NCBI RefSeq assembly: GCF_012767755.2
Contig: NZ_AP023189.1
Coordinates: forward strand, 496,001 to 560,000
DNA: 64,000 nucleotides
From: Pseudomonas tohonis
GTDB taxonomy: Bacteria > Pseudomonadota > Gammaproteobacteria > Pseudomonadales > Pseudomonadaceae
Direction of reading: 5' to 3'
Below the pieces are notes generated by a model. That model saw only the letters and a list, made by a program, of their open reading frames with translations. It was not told where the DNA came from and did not search any database. The stretch's first letter is position 1. Every line of letters begins with the position of its first letter. The position numbers and the translations under genes were made by a program. This document shows, one piece after another, positions 18,593 to 27,607 of the stretch.

Positions 18593-19393
18593 ATGCTGGC
18601 TTATCCCCAGATCGATCCGGTGGCCCTGAGCCTCGGACCCCTGAAAATCCACTGGTACGGCTTGATGTACCTGATCGGCATCGGCGGTGCCTGGTGGCTG
18701 GCCTCGCGCCGGCTCAAGGCCTTCGACCCGACCTGGACCCGCGAGAAGCTCTCCGACCTGGTGTTCTGGGTCGCCCTCGGCGTGATCGCCGGCGGGCGCC
18801 TGGGCTACGTGCTGTTCTACGACCTGCCGGCCTACGTCGCCAATCCGCTGCTGATCCTCGAGGTGTGGAAGGGCGGCATGTCGTTCCACGGCGGCCTGAT
18901 CGGCGTGATGCTGGCGACCCTGTGGTTCGGCCGGCGCAACGGCAAGAGCTTCTTCCAGCTGATGGACTTCATCGCTCCGCTGGTGCCGATCGGCCTGGGT
19001 GCCGGGCGCATCGGCAACTTCATCAACTCCGAGCTCTGGGGCAAGGTCACCGACGTGCCCTGGGCGATGATCTTCCCCAACGGCGGCCCGCTGCCGCGCC
19101 ATCCGTCGCAGCTGTACCAGTTCGCCCTGGAGGGCGTGGCGCTGTTCGCCATCCTCTGGTTCTACTCGCGCAAGCCGCGTCCGACCATGGCCGTTTCCGG
19201 CATGTTCGCGCTGTGCTACGGCATCTTCCGCTTCATCGTCGAGTTCGTCCGCGTGCCGGACGCCCAGCTCGGCTACCTCGCCTTCGGCTGGCTGACCATG
19301 GGCCAGGTCCTCTGCGTGCCGATGATCCTCGGCGGCATCGGCCTGATCGTCTGGGCCTACCGCCGCCAGCCCGTCCAAGGAGTCGCTTCGTGA
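18593..19393 (+). CDS. lgt: Prolipoprotein diacylglyceryl transferase
   Basis: A 266-residue inner-membrane enzyme that transfers diacylglycerol from phosphatidylglycerol to the lipobox cysteine of prolipoproteins. The Lgt signature [15 protein letters not shown] (about 139-153) and the catalytic-region HGGLIGV are present, with seven membrane helices. The ATG at 18593, five bases after AAGGAG, is preferred over the GTG one codon earlier. Its stop overlaps the thyA start as GTGA (19390-19393). Confidence 0.97.
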   Translation: MLAYPQIDPVALSLGPLKIHWYGLMYLIGIGGAWWLASRRLKAFDPTWTREKLSDLVFWVALGVIAGGRLGYVLFYDLPAYVANPLLILEVWKGGMSFHGGLIGVMLATLWFGRRNGKSFFQLMDFIAPLVPIGLGAGRIGNFINSELWGKVTDVPWAMIFPNGGPLPRHPSQLYQFALEGVALFAILWFYSRKPRPTMAVSGMFALCYGIFRFIVEFVRVPDAQLGYLAFGWLTMGQVLCVPMILGGIGLIVWAYRRQPVQGVAS

Positions 19394-20184
19394 AACAGTA
19401 CCTCGACCTGATGCGCCTGGTGCGCGAGACCGGCACCTTCAAGAGCGACCGCACCGGCACCGGCACCTACAGCGTGTTCGGCCACCAGATGCGCTTCGAC
19501 CTGGCCGACGGCTTCCCCCTTGTGACCACCAAGAAGTGCCACCTGAAGTCCATCATCCACGAGCTGCTGTGGTTCCTGCAGGGCGACACCAACATCCGCT
19601 ACCTGAAGGAAAACGGTGTCTCCATCTGGGACGAATGGGCCGACGAGAACGGCGACCTGGGCCCGGTCTACGGCTACCAGTGGCGCAGCTGGCCGGCGCC
19701 CAACGGCGAGTCGATCGACCAGATCGCCAAGCTGATCGAGATGATCCGCAAGAACCCGGACTCGCGCCGCCTGATCGTCTCCGCCTGGAACCCGGCCCTG
19801 GTCGACCAGATGGCCCTGCCGCCCTGCCACGCGCTGTTCCAGTTCTACGTGGCCGACGGCAAGCTCAGCTGCCAGCTGTACCAGCGCTCGGCGGACATCT
19901 TCCTCGGCGTGCCCTTCAACATCGCCAGCTACGCCCTGCTGACGCTGATGGTGGCGCAGGTCTGCGGCCTGACGCCCGGCGACTTCGTCTGGACCGGCGG
20001 CGACTGCCACCTCTACGCCAACCACATCGAGCAGGCCGACCTGCAGCTCACCCGCGAGCCGCTGCCCCTGCCGACCATGAAGCTCAACCCCGAGGTGAAG
20101 GACCTGCTGGCCTTCAAGTTCGAGGACTTCGAGCTGGTGGGCTACCAGGCGCACCCGCACATCAAGGCGCCGGTCGCGGTCTGA
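19390..20184 (+). CDS. thyA: Thymidylate synthase
   Basis: A 264-residue cytoplasmic enzyme that methylates dUMP to dTMP using methylene-tetrahydrofolate. The catalytic cysteine is Cys-146 in [45 protein letters not shown] and DCHLYANH are all present, and the 264-residue length is that of the E. coli-type enzyme. The start is a GTG overlapping the lgt stop, which couples the two. folA, which regenerates its folate cofactor, lies 4 kb downstream. Confidence 0.98.
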   Translation: MKQYLDLMRLVRETGTFKSDRTGTGTYSVFGHQMRFDLADGFPLVTTKKCHLKSIIHELLWFLQGDTNIRYLKENGVSIWDEWADENGDLGPVYGYQWRSWPAPNGESIDQIAKLIEMIRKNPDSRRLIVSAWNPALVDQMALPPCHALFQFYVADGKLSCQLYQRSADIFLGVPFNIASYALLTLMVAQVCGLTPGDFVWTGGDCHLYANHIEQADLQLTREPLPLPTMKLNPEVKDLLAFKFEDFELVGYQAHPHIKAPVAV

Positions 20185-20230
20185 CCCGCCCGTGCTTCCA
20201 CAGGCACGGCTCCCTGGCTGGGAGCCCGCC

Positions 20231-20310
20231 TTGTGGGAGCGAATTCACTCGCGAAAGGGCACCCCGGGCTGGTACGAACAGGCTCGTGTAGGGGCGAATT
20301 CATTCGCCCA
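20231..20310. repeat. Pseudomonas REP-type palindromic repeats after thyA
   Basis: Two units lie in the 150-bp gap. A TTGTGGGAGCGAATTCACTC-type unit (20231-20255) resembles the common Pseudomonas GTGGGAGCGA repeat. An 18-bp palindrome GGGCGAATTCATTCGCCC (20292-20309) is identical to one at 27094-27111. Between two genes converging on each other, they may also act as transcript ends. Confidence 0.75.
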
Positions 20311-20334
20311 GGGCGGCGCAGCCGCCTCTCTCCA

Positions 20335-21702
20335 TCACCCCAGCTCCGCCGCCAGCGCCTTCACCTGTTCCTGCCGCTCCGCCTGCTCCAGCTCCGCCCC
20401 GGGGTTGAGCGATGACCATTCCGGGTGCGCCCGCGCCTTGCCCAGGGCCGGGGGCAGCTTGCCCTGGCGCCACTGCTTCTCGTCCGGTGCCGCGACCCGT
20501 ATGGCGTCGACGGCGGCGTGCCCGCGTGCGTCCAGGGCCTGCAGCAGCTGGCGCTGGCGCAGGGCGAGCAGGCGCAGGATGGCATCGTCCACGGTCAGCT
20601 CGCGCTGGCCCCTGATCTTGCCCAGCAGGCGTTCGCCGTAGTGGCCGACGGTCTGCCAGGCACCGCCGGCGATGGCGCCCAGGGCCGCCGCCGCGCCCAG
20701 GGTCAGGCCGCCCACCAGCAGGTCGACGCCGGCGCCAGCAGCCGCCCCCGCCGCCATGCCGCCCCCCAGGCGCACGCCGAGCTGCTTGAGGGTCTCGGGG
20801 TTGAACAGGTCGTCGCCCCAGCGCCCATCCAGCAACGGGAGGTCCCCGGCGGCGGCATCTTCCGGGCGGAAGGCGTGCAGGCGCAGCAGGGCGTCGACGC
20901 AGGCCTGCTCGCGGGCGCGTACCTGCTGGCGCAGGGCCTCGGTGGCACGGGCCAGGCTGGCCTCGTCGGCCGGCACGCTGCGCCGGCAGGCGGCGACATC
21001 CAGCAGCAGTTCGGCGATCAGTCGCGCCCCGGCCCGCTGGCGCAGGCCGCGCTGGGCCTCGTGGTCCTCGATCAGCCGTTGCAGTTGTGGCCGTGCCCGT
21101 TCCAGCAGCAGGGCCAGGCTCTCATAGAGGCGGCGCTCGCCATCCAGCGGCGGCGCCACGCTGTCGAAGCGCACCAGCGCATGCAGGCCCAGGCGGGCCA
21201 GGGCTTCGCGCCATTCGCCCTCGCGGTGGTCGTCGACCGCGACGAAATTCAGCACCGGCAGCAGCGGCCGGCCGCACATGGCCAGCACCGCCAGCTCGTC
21301 GCGGTACTTGGCCAGCACCGGCTCGCGGGCGTCGATCACGTAGAGGCCGGCGTCGGAGGCCAGCAGCTGGCGCAGCACCTTGGCCTCCTGCTCGAAGCGC
21401 TGGCGCGCCTCGCTACCGTCGAGGAAGCGTGCCAGCCGCGCCGGGCCGTCCAGGCGCTCGCCGGGGCGCTCCAGGCGTTCGAGGTAATCCAGCAGGGCGA
21501 TGGCGTCTTCCAGGCCGGGGGTGTCGTAGAGCTCCAGCAGCGGCTGGCCGTCCACCGACAGGCGCGCGCCCTCCACATGGCGGGTGGTGCTGGGGCGGTG
21601 GGACACCTCGCCGAAGCCGCGGTCGCGCAGCAGGGTGCGCAGCAGCGAGGTCTTGCCGACGTTGGTGTGGCCGACCACGGCCAGTTTCAGTGCGTCAGTC
21701 AT
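20335..21702 (-). CDS. GTPase with DUF3482 domain
   Basis: A 455-residue P-loop GTPase. The G1 loop GHTNVGKT is at residues 11-18, the switch/G3 motif DTPG follows near 70-73 (ELYDTPGLEDA) and there is a DUF3482-type C-terminal half. Around residues 315-350 a glycine/alanine-rich hydrophobic segment (GGGMAAGAAAGAG, GAAAALGAIAGGA) could insert in or lie on the membrane, as in dynamin-like or Era-related membrane GTPases. The start at 21702 overlaps the preceding DUF2868 gene by 8 bases. The two form a recurrent pair of unknown function. Confidence 0.85.
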   Translation of the reverse strand: MTDALKLAVVGHTNVGKTSLLRTLLRDRGFGEVSHRPSTTRHVEGARLSVDGQPLLELYDTPGLEDAIALLDYLERLERPGERLDGPARLARFLDGSEARQRFEQEAKVLRQLLASDAGLYVIDAREPVLAKYRDELAVLAMCGRPLLPVLNFVAVDDHREGEWREALARLGLHALVRFDSVAPPLDGERRLYESLALLLERARPQLQRLIEDHEAQRGLRQRAGARLIAELLLDVAACRRSVPADEASLARATEALRQQVRAREQACVDALLRLHAFRPEDAAAGDLPLLDGRWGDDLFNPETLKQLGVRLGGGMAAGAAAGAGVDLLVGGLTLGAAAALGAIAGGAWQTVGHYGERLLGKIRGQRELTVDDAILRLLALRQRQLLQALDARGHAAVDAIRVAAPDEKQWRQGKLPPALGKARAHPEWSSLNPGAELEQAERQEQVKALAAELG

Positions 21703-23083
21703 GGCCCTTCTCCAGCCAGGCGAGGGGCGAGCTGTCGGCATGCTCCAGCTCCAGGCGCGAGAGGGCCTGGTGCCATTCGCCCAGGCGCAGGCTGTCCAGC
21801 GCCGCGCCCGGTGGGGCCGGCAGCAGCCAGATGCGCGTGGCGGCGGCGCAGCGCGCCAGTTCGCCGATCAGCGCCAGGGTGCCGCGGTCCGGCGAGCGGC
21901 GCGGATCGCAGGCAATGGCCAGGCGTTGCGGGGGGAAGCGGGTGAGCTGCTCCAGCAGGCGCTGGCGTTGCTCGCGGCTGTCGAGGATGCCGGCATCGCC
22001 CACGCCGCGCGGCAGGCTGGGCGGCCAGGGGCGGCTGTCGTCCAGCTCGATGGCCACCAGCAACGCACCACTGCCGCTCTCCGGCAGGGCGGATGTCGTT
22101 CCGGGCGGCGAAAGGCCCGGATCGGCATCCAGCACGCCGAGGCGTTCGCTGGCCGGTTGCAGGCGTTCGCGCAGCAGGCCGTAGCCGGGCAGGGTGAGGT
22201 CCAGGTCGAGCCGCTCGCGGCCGCTGTGCCAGCGCCACAGGCACAGCGCCGTCAGCAGCAGGCGGGGCAGCAGGCCGTAGACCAGGGTCACCCCCAGCAG
22301 CCAGCCGGACCAGGCCTGGCGCGCATCGGCGGCGGCCACCACGTCGCTGCTGGCGCGGATGGTGCCGGCGTCCGGCAGGGCGAAGCCGAGCAGGGCGGGC
22401 AGGGCGCCCAGGGCCTGGGTCAGGGTGACGAAGGTATCGCTGCCGAGGATGGTGGTTTCCCAGACGAAGCCGTAGCGCCGGGTGGCCAGCAGTGCCAGCA
22501 GGCACAGCAGGGCGGTGCCCAGGCTGAGGCTCCAGAGCCCGTTGACCAGTGTGCCCAGCCCCCAGCGGGCGAGGCGGCGGCGTTGCAGCAGCACCATCAG
22601 CGCCGGGCCCAGCTGCGCGGCGGCGGCATCCCGGGCGAGCTTGGTGCTGAGCCACCACCAGAGGCGGCCGAGGATGCTGGCGTGGCCGCCGAAGACCAGC
22701 CCCAATAACCAGCCGAGCAGCATCAGCAGGTGCAGGCCGAGCAGGCTGCCCAGGGCCCAGAACACATTGACCGGGCGCTGGCCGTCGCCCAGGGCGGCCA
22801 CCGCCAGCGTGGCGCCGGTGGCCAGGGCCACCAGCAGCAGCGCGGCGAATGCCAGGCGTGCACCTTGCAGCCAGTGCAGCAGGGCAGCCAGTTGGCCGTC
22901 GCGTTCGGCGAGCCACAGGGCGCGGGTCTGGATGCGCTGGGCGAGGTCGCCGCCGGCGGCATTGGCGCGGCGGTTGGCTTCGCCGTCCTCCAGGGGGCCG
23001 GCATGTTCTTCGCGCAGGCGCACGGCTTCGGTCAGCCAGAGGCGTTGCAGGGGAGTGAGGTTGGGCGGCGGGCTCTCGGTCAC
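21695..23083 (-). CDS. DUF2868 family integral membrane protein
   Basis: A 462-residue protein. The N-terminus contains LWLTEAVRLREEHAGPLED and is followed by hydrophobic pairs at about 75-97 and 104-130, then further helices near 180-205 and 265-290. The cytoplasmic C-terminal half (about 300-462) is soluble and ends in a leucine-rich helix. The motif set fits DUF2868. It is translationally coupled to the DUF3482 GTPase gene, so the pair probably forms a membrane-anchored GTPase complex (inference). No signal peptide is present. Confidence 0.82.
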   Translation of the reverse strand: MTESPPPNLTPLQRLWLTEAVRLREEHAGPLEDGEANRRANAAGGDLAQRIQTRALWLAERDGQLAALLHWLQGARLAFAALLLVALATGATLAVAALGDGQRPVNVFWALGSLLGLHLLMLLGWLLGLVFGGHASILGRLWWWLSTKLARDAAAAQLGPALMVLLQRRRLARWGLGTLVNGLWSLSLGTALLCLLALLATRRYGFVWETTILGSDTFVTLTQALGALPALLGFALPDAGTIRASSDVVAAADARQAWSGWLLGVTLVYGLLPRLLLTALCLWRWHSGRERLDLDLTLPGYGLLRERLQPASERLGVLDADPGLSPPGTTSALPESGSGALLVAIELDDSRPWPPSLPRGVGDAGILDSREQRQRLLEQLTRFPPQRLAIACDPRRSPDRGTLALIGELARCAAATRIWLLPAPPGAALDSLRLGEWHQALSRLELEHADSSPLAWLEKGHD

Positions 23084-23179
23084 GCGGGTTCTCTTCCGGT
23101 GGGACGAGGCAGAAGCATAACCGCTGAACGGCAGGAGGGTGGAACCCCGGCCGCTGGGCCGGGGCGTCGCTGGGGGCGG

Positions 23180-24331
23180 TCAGGGGGCGGCCCGTTGCGC
23201 CCTCACGCGCACGGCGATGTCCGGCTGGTCGATGAACAGGCCGTCGACGCCGGCGTCGAGAAAGGCGTTGATCTCCGCCTCGATGTCGCCGCGCACCTGC
23301 GGGTCGCTGCCGTTGCGCAGGTTGGTGGGGAGGAAGGCGTTCTCCGCGCGGAAGGTATAGGGGTGCACCTTGAGCCCGGCGGCGTGGGCATCGGCGACGA
23401 AGCGCGTGGGCTGGCCCAGGTTGCCGGCGGCATCGCGGGGGATCACGTAGCTCTTGTCCGGGCCCACGCCGGCGGCGTAGCGGGCCACGGCCTTGAGGCC
23501 GGCGGCGCTGGCCATCCGGGCGTAGGTCAGGCCGCTGCCCAGCACCTGCTGGTCATAGGGCTGGCCGGCGCCGTAGAGCTGGATCAGGCGGATGCTGCTC
23601 TGCCGGGCGATGCGCTGCAGGTTGTCCACCTCGAAGGACTGGATGTACACCGCCGAGCGGCGGTCGGTGTAGCCGTTGCGCTGCAGGGTGCGCAGCAGCG
23701 GCTTCTCCATGGCCAGGCCGAGCTGCTGGAAGTGGGTCGGGTGTTTGGTCTCGATGTACAGGCCGATACGGCGCTGCTGGCTGAGTTGCAGGCTTTTCAC
23801 CAGGTCGATGATCTCCTGCAGCGTGGGGATCTCGAAGGCGCCGTCCAGACGCGCATTGCCCGGGCGTACCTGGGGGATGCGCTCGATGGCCTTGAGGGTC
23901 TTCAGCTCGGCCAGGGTGAAATCCTCGCTGAACCAGCCGGTGAGCGGTACGCCGTCGACGTTCCGGGTGCGCTTGCGGTCGGCGAACTCGGGGTGCTTGC
24001 CGACGTCGGTGGTCAGTCCCAGCTCGTTGTCGTGGCGGGCCACCAGCTGGCCGTCGCGGGTCATCACCAGGTCGGGCTCGACGAAGTCGGCGCCCTGCAG
24101 GGCGGCCAGGGCGTAGGAGGCCAGGGTGTGCTCCGGCACGTAGCCGCTGGCGCCGCGATGGCCGACCACCAGCGGCTTGCCCTCGCCCTGGGCGTGGCCC
24201 TGGGTGGCGCGGGGCTGCTGGGCGGCCCAGTCGATGGCGGATTGCACCGGGTCCGGTGCGGCGAACGAACAGAGGGGCAACGTCAGGCTGCAGACCGCCA
24301 GCCAATGCCGCAGGGTAGAAGTGGATGCCAT
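23180..24331 (-). CDS. glpQ: Periplasmic glycerophosphodiester phosphodiesterase
   Basis: A 383-residue secreted enzyme that hydrolyses glycerophosphodiesters to glycerol 3-phosphate and an alcohol. The signal peptide ends near residue 24 (LPLCSFAAPD). The GDPD signatures are HRGASGYVPEHTLASY (about 57-72), FVEPDLVMTRDGQLVARHD (about 82-100) and IETKHPTHF. The C-terminal GLFIDQPDIAVR matches GlpQ. The ATG at 24331 has AAGGAG upstream; longer frames to the left of it lack any signal. It is divergent from folA. The symbol is by family resemblance. Confidence 0.92.
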   Translation of the reverse strand: MASTSTLRHWLAVCSLTLPLCSFAAPDPVQSAIDWAAQQPRATQGHAQGEGKPLVVGHRGASGYVPEHTLASYALAALQGADFVEPDLVMTRDGQLVARHDNELGLTTDVGKHPEFADRKRTRNVDGVPLTGWFSEDFTLAELKTLKAIERIPQVRPGNARLDGAFEIPTLQEIIDLVKSLQLSQQRRIGLYIETKHPTHFQQLGLAMEKPLLRTLQRNGYTDRRSAVYIQSFEVDNLQRIARQSSIRLIQLYGAGQPYDQQVLGSGLTYARMASAAGLKAVARYAAGVGPDKSYVIPRDAAGNLGQPTRFVADAHAAGLKVHPYTFRAENAFLPTNLRNGSDPQVRGDIEAEINAFLDAGVDGLFIDQPDIAVRVRAQRAAP

Positions 24332-24488
24332 GGGGCGTCTCCTTGCGGTGGGGAAAGCGCAAGCCTGCCGCAGGATAGATGACGGTTTGTGGTGCGCCGC
24401 GCGGCAAGTGTTGCCGGGCGTGACCGACACGACAGGCAGAAAGAAAGGCCGGCTGGCCTGGCTGCCGTGCTCTGGTATTCTCGCCACC

Positions 24489-25001
24489 ATGAAAAAGACC
24501 CTGCCCCTCGCCCTCATCGCCGCCCTCGCGCAGAACCGCGTGATCGGCCGCGACAACCAACTGCCCTGGCACCTGCCGGCGGACCTCAAGCACTTCAAGG
24601 CCCTGACCCTGGGCAAGCCGATCATCATGGGTCGCAAGACCTGGGATTCCCTCGGCCGCCCGCTGCCGGGTCGCCTCAACCTGGTGGTCAGCCGCCAGGC
24701 CGGCCTGCAGCTGGAGGGCGCCGAGGTGTTCGCCAGCCTGGAAGACGCCGTGGCCCGCGCCGAAGCCTGGGCCCGTGAGGAAGACGCCGAGGAAGTGATG
24801 CTGATCGGCGGTGCCCAGCTCTACACCCAGGGCCTGGAGCATGGTGATCGCCTGTACCTGACCCGCGTGGAACTGGCCCCGGAAGGCGATGCCTTCTTCC
24901 CCGAGGTGCCGGATGCCGATTGGCACCTGGCCTCCAGCATCGAGCACGAGGCCAGCGACACCACTCCCGCCTATGCCTTCCAGGTGTGGGAGCGGCGCTG
25001 A
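24489..25001 (+). CDS. folA: Dihydrofolate reductase
   Basis: A 170-residue NADPH-dependent enzyme regenerating tetrahydrofolate. ALAQNRVIGRDNQLPWHLPAD-type N-terminal signature residues are present at about 11-31 (key I19, W26, D31). The cofactor loop GRKTWDSLGRPLPGR lies near 53-67 and IGGAQLYTQ near 107-115. The gene stands alone, facing away from glpQ, and a hairpin-forming repeat lies just beyond the stop. Confidence 0.97.
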   Translation: MKKTLPLALIAALAQNRVIGRDNQLPWHLPADLKHFKALTLGKPIIMGRKTWDSLGRPLPGRLNLVVSRQAGLQLEGAEVFASLEDAVARAEAWAREEDAEEVMLIGGAQLYTQGLEHGDRLYLTRVELAPEGDAFFPEVPDADWHLASSIEHEASDTTPAYAFQVWERR

Positions 25002-25019
25002 GCCGGCGGGAACATCCTT

Positions 25020-25053
25020 GGTGGACGTAAAAAGCGACGTCCACCCTACGCCC
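25020..25053. repeat. Dispersed hairpin repeat (GGTGGACGT ... ACGTCCACC)
   Basis: A 9-bp perfect stem, GGTGGACGT (25020-25028) and ACGTCCACC (25037-25045), is separated by AAAAAGCG and followed by CTACG. The GTGGACGTAAAAAGCGACGT core is, from memory, a common extragenic repeat in Pseudomonas genomes. It lies between convergent folA and the phosphoesterase gene. Confidence 0.6.
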
Positions 25054-25089
25054 GGATCAACCCCGTAGGCGGGCCGGGCGAGACCCCGT

Positions 25090-25554
25090 TCAGACTTCCA
25101 GCTCGAGCAGCTCCGCGCGGATTCGCCCGTCCTCGATCAGCAGCAACCCCACCGATATCGGCAGCTTGAATCGCCGTGGCCCGGCGCTGCCCGGGTTGAT
25201 GTGGAGGATGCCGTCGCGGCGGGTGATCAATGGCTTGTGGGAGTGGCCGGTGATGATGGCGTCGACGCCGCGCGTGGCGAGGTCGGCGGGGATGTCCGCC
25301 TGGTCGTGGATCAGGTAGAGGCAGGTGCCGCCGGAGCGCAGGGTGGCGTCGTGAGGGATGCGTTGCGCCCAGTGCTCGGTGTCGTTGTTGCCGCGCACCA
25401 CGGTCAGGGGCGCCAGGCGGCGCAGGGTGTCGAGGATCTCGGGCTTGCCGATGTCGCCGGCATGCAGGATGTGGTCGCAGCCTTCCAGGGCCGCCAGGGC
25501 CTGGGGCCGGAGCAGGCCGTGGGTGTCGGCGATCAGGCCGATGCGCAGGGTCAT
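25090..25554 (-). CDS. YfcE/MJ0936-type metallophosphoesterase
   Basis: A 154-residue calcineurin-like phosphodiesterase. All metal-binding motifs are visible: IADTHG (8-13), HAGDIG (about 31-36), VVRGNND (about 51-57), TGHSHKP (about 97-103) and NPGS (about 117-120). Small proteins of this kind hydrolyse phosphodiesters in vitro, and the physiological substrate is unknown. The stop converges with folA; the ATG is 37 bases from the stop of the permease gene upstream, so co-transcription with it is likely. Confidence 0.9.
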   Translation of the reverse strand: MTLRIGLIADTHGLLRPQALAALEGCDHILHAGDIGKPEILDTLRRLAPLTVVRGNNDTEHWAQRIPHDATLRSGGTCLYLIHDQADIPADLATRGVDAIITGHSHKPLITRRDGILHINPGSAGPRRFKLPISVGLLLIEDGRIRAELLELEV

Positions 25555-25591
25555 GGAAGGGGCCTCGTGGGAATGCGAGGCCCATTCTGCA

Positions 25592-26971
25592 TCACTGGGG
25601 CGTGCGCGGGGATTCCGGCAGGAACCAGTTCAGCAGCAGTGCGCAGATGCCGCCGGTGGCGACACCGGATTCCAGCACGTTGCGCAGCGCCGCCGGCATG
25701 TGCGCGAGGAACTCGGGCACCTGCGACACGCCCAGGCCGAGGGCCAGGGACACGGCGATGATCAGCAGCGCGCGACGGTCCAGCTCGATGCCGGCGAGGA
25801 TGTTGATGCCCGAGGCGGCCACCGCGCCGAACATCACCATGGCCGCGCCGCCGAGCACCGGCTCGGGCACGGCCTGGATCACGCCGGCCACCGCCGGGAA
25901 CAGGCCGAGGATCACCAGCACCACGGCGATCCACAGGCCGACGTGGCGGCTGGCGATGCCGGTGAGCTGGATCACGCCGTTGTTCTGTGCGAACACCGAA
26001 CTGGGGAAGGTGTTGAACACGCCGGCCAGCAGCGAGTTGGCGCCGTTCACCAGCACGCCGCCCTTGATGCGCTGCATCCACAGCGGGCCTTCCACCGGCT
26101 GGCGCGAGACCTTGCTGGTGGCGGTGACGTCGCCGATGGCTTCCAGCGAGGTGACCAGGTAGATCACCAGCATCGGGACGAACAGGCTCCAGGAGAAGCC
26201 GAGCCCGAAGTGCAGCGGCATCGGCACCTGGAACAGTTCGGCCTGGTGCATGCCGGTGAAGTCCAGGCGGCCCAGGTAGCCGGCCAGGAGGTAACCCACG
26301 GCCAGGGCGATGACGATGGCGCAGCTGCGCATCCACACCACGGGGATGCGGTTGAGTACGACGATGATCGCCAGCACGGTGCCGGACAGCAGCAGGTTCT
26401 CGCCGTTGGCGAAGGTGCCGTTGGCCATGGCGCCGAAGCCGCCGCCCATGCTGATCAGGCCGACCTTGATCAGGGTCAGGCCGATCATCAGCACCACGAT
26501 GCCGGTCACCAGCGGGGTGATCAGGCGTTTGACGAAGGGCAGGATGCGCGAGATGCCCATCTCCACGAAGGAGCCGGCGATCACCACGCCGAAGATGGCG
26601 GCCATCACCGCTTCCACCGGGGTGCCCTGCTTGACCATCAGTGCGCCGCCGGCGATCAGCGGGCCGACGAAGTTGAAGCTGGTGCCCTGGACGATCAGCA
26701 GCCCGGCGCCGAACGGGCCGAAGCGCTTGCACTGGACGAAGGTGGCGATGCCGGAAATCACCAGCGACATGGAGACGATCAGGTTGGTGTCGCGCGCCGA
26801 GACGCCGATGGCCTGGCAGATCAGCAGGCCGGGCGTGACGATGGGCACGATGATCGCCAGCAGGTGCTGCAGCGCGGCGAGCAGCGCCACCAGCGGGCGC
26901 GGTTTGTCGTCGAGGCCGTAGACCAGCTCGTTGCGGGGCTCGGGGGCGGAGGGGTTTTCCAGTGTGGTCAT
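25592..26971 (-). CDS. NCS2 family nucleobase permease (xanthine/uracil type)
   Basis: A 459-residue inner-membrane transporter with about 12-14 helices. NCS2 signatures include QHLLAIIVPIVTPGLL near 31-46, NFVGPLIAGGALM, and the helix-10 region VFAQNNGVIQLTGIASRHVG near 335-354. The xanthine/urate branch is favoured by the Q-N-NG-V motif, but the substrate is not certain. The ATG at 26971 (MTTLENP) is chosen because no conserved sequence lies upstream, only repeat DNA. Confidence 0.9.
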   Translation of the reverse strand: MTTLENPSAPEPRNELVYGLDDKPRPLVALLAALQHLLAIIVPIVTPGLLICQAIGVSARDTNLIVSMSLVISGIATFVQCKRFGPFGAGLLIVQGTSFNFVGPLIAGGALMVKQGTPVEAVMAAIFGVVIAGSFVEMGISRILPFVKRLITPLVTGIVVLMIGLTLIKVGLISMGGGFGAMANGTFANGENLLLSGTVLAIIVVLNRIPVVWMRSCAIVIALAVGYLLAGYLGRLDFTGMHQAELFQVPMPLHFGLGFSWSLFVPMLVIYLVTSLEAIGDVTATSKVSRQPVEGPLWMQRIKGGVLVNGANSLLAGVFNTFPSSVFAQNNGVIQLTGIASRHVGLWIAVVLVILGLFPAVAGVIQAVPEPVLGGAAMVMFGAVAASGINILAGIELDRRALLIIAVSLALGLGVSQVPEFLAHMPAALRNVLESGVATGGICALLLNWFLPESPRTPQ

Positions 26972-27039
26972 GGTGGGGGGCCGGCGAAAAAGCGGCGATT
27001 CTACCTGAATGGTCAAGTGCGGCGAGGAGCGTTGAGTGC

Positions 27040-27170
27040 TTCGTAGGAGCGAGCTCTGCTCGCGAATCGCCTGCTGCGGACGCGTTTGTGCAGGGGCGAA
27101 TTCATTCGCCCGCTTCGGGCCGGGCATGGGGCCGCTGCGCGACCCTTGGCGACTGAAGTCGCCCCTACAT
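27040..27170. repeat. Cluster of three REP-type palindromic units
   Basis: Three inverted repeats lie in 130 bases: a TAGGAGCGAGCTCTGCTCGC-type unit (27043-27066), GGGCGAATTCATTCGCCC (27094-27111, identical to 20292-20309), and GGCGACTGAAGTCGCC (27148-27163). All are typical Pseudomonas extragenic palindromes. The cluster separates the NCS2 permease gene's 5' end from the small orphan gene. Confidence 0.75.
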
Positions 27171-27182
27171 GACAGGTGCACC

Positions 27183-27524
27183 CTACGGAGCACTGAAGGC
27201 GCGAATGATCAGGCTCGTTTCGCGGTTATCGGTGGAGCGTTGGCACCGGTCCAGTGCATCGATCATGCGTTGTAGCGTGGGCCGTGGGTCTATGCCGAGT
27301 TCGGCCAGGGCGTCGAGCTCGTCGAAGCCTTCCAGAACCTCCGTCAACTCCGTGCTGATAGAGGTGATTGCCAGGGCGTTGCGCAATACAGGGCGGCCCA
27401 GGGACCAGATTCCGGTCTCCGCAGTCAGGGCGCCGCTCTTGATGCCTTCGAGAATTCCTCTCGCAAGCGAGGCGATGTAGAACTCGGCGGCGTTCTCTTC
27501 GAATTCGAGCGTCAGGTTCTGCAT
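27183..27524 (-). CDS. Hypothetical small acidic protein
   Basis: A 113-residue, acidic, mostly helical protein without signal peptide or membrane segment. I do not recognise its family. Its start MQNLTLEFEENAAEFYIASL is followed by a leucine-rich helix (ITSISTELTEVLEGFDELDALAEL, split over about 53-76). AGGAG lies about 14 bases before the ATG, which is longer than ideal. GC content is visibly lower than in the neighbours. The gene is boxed between a REP cluster and the ilvD terminator, a typical site for an acquired gene. Small acidic proteins of this size include immunity proteins and antitoxins, but nothing here shows that. Confidence 0.55.
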   Translation of the reverse strand: MQNLTLEFEENAAEFYIASLARGILEGIKSGALTAETGIWSLGRPVLRNALAITSISTELTEVLEGFDELDALAELGIDPRPTLQRMIDALDRCQRSTDNRETSLIIRAFSAP

Positions 27525-27563
27525 GAGGGTCCGGCAGGCTCCTGATGAACAGCAATGGGAATA

Positions 27564-27590
27564 AAAAGCCCGGCACGAGGCCGGGCTTTT
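27564..27590 (-). terminator. Rho-independent terminator of ilvD
   Basis: AAAAGCCCGGC (27565-27575) and GCCGGGCTTTT (27580-27590) form an 11-bp symmetric stem around a short loop, 18 bases beyond the ilvD stop. The A run and T run make it a classical terminator functional in both directions. Confidence 0.9.
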
Positions 27591-27607
27591 CCGTTCGCAG
27601 GCAGCGC

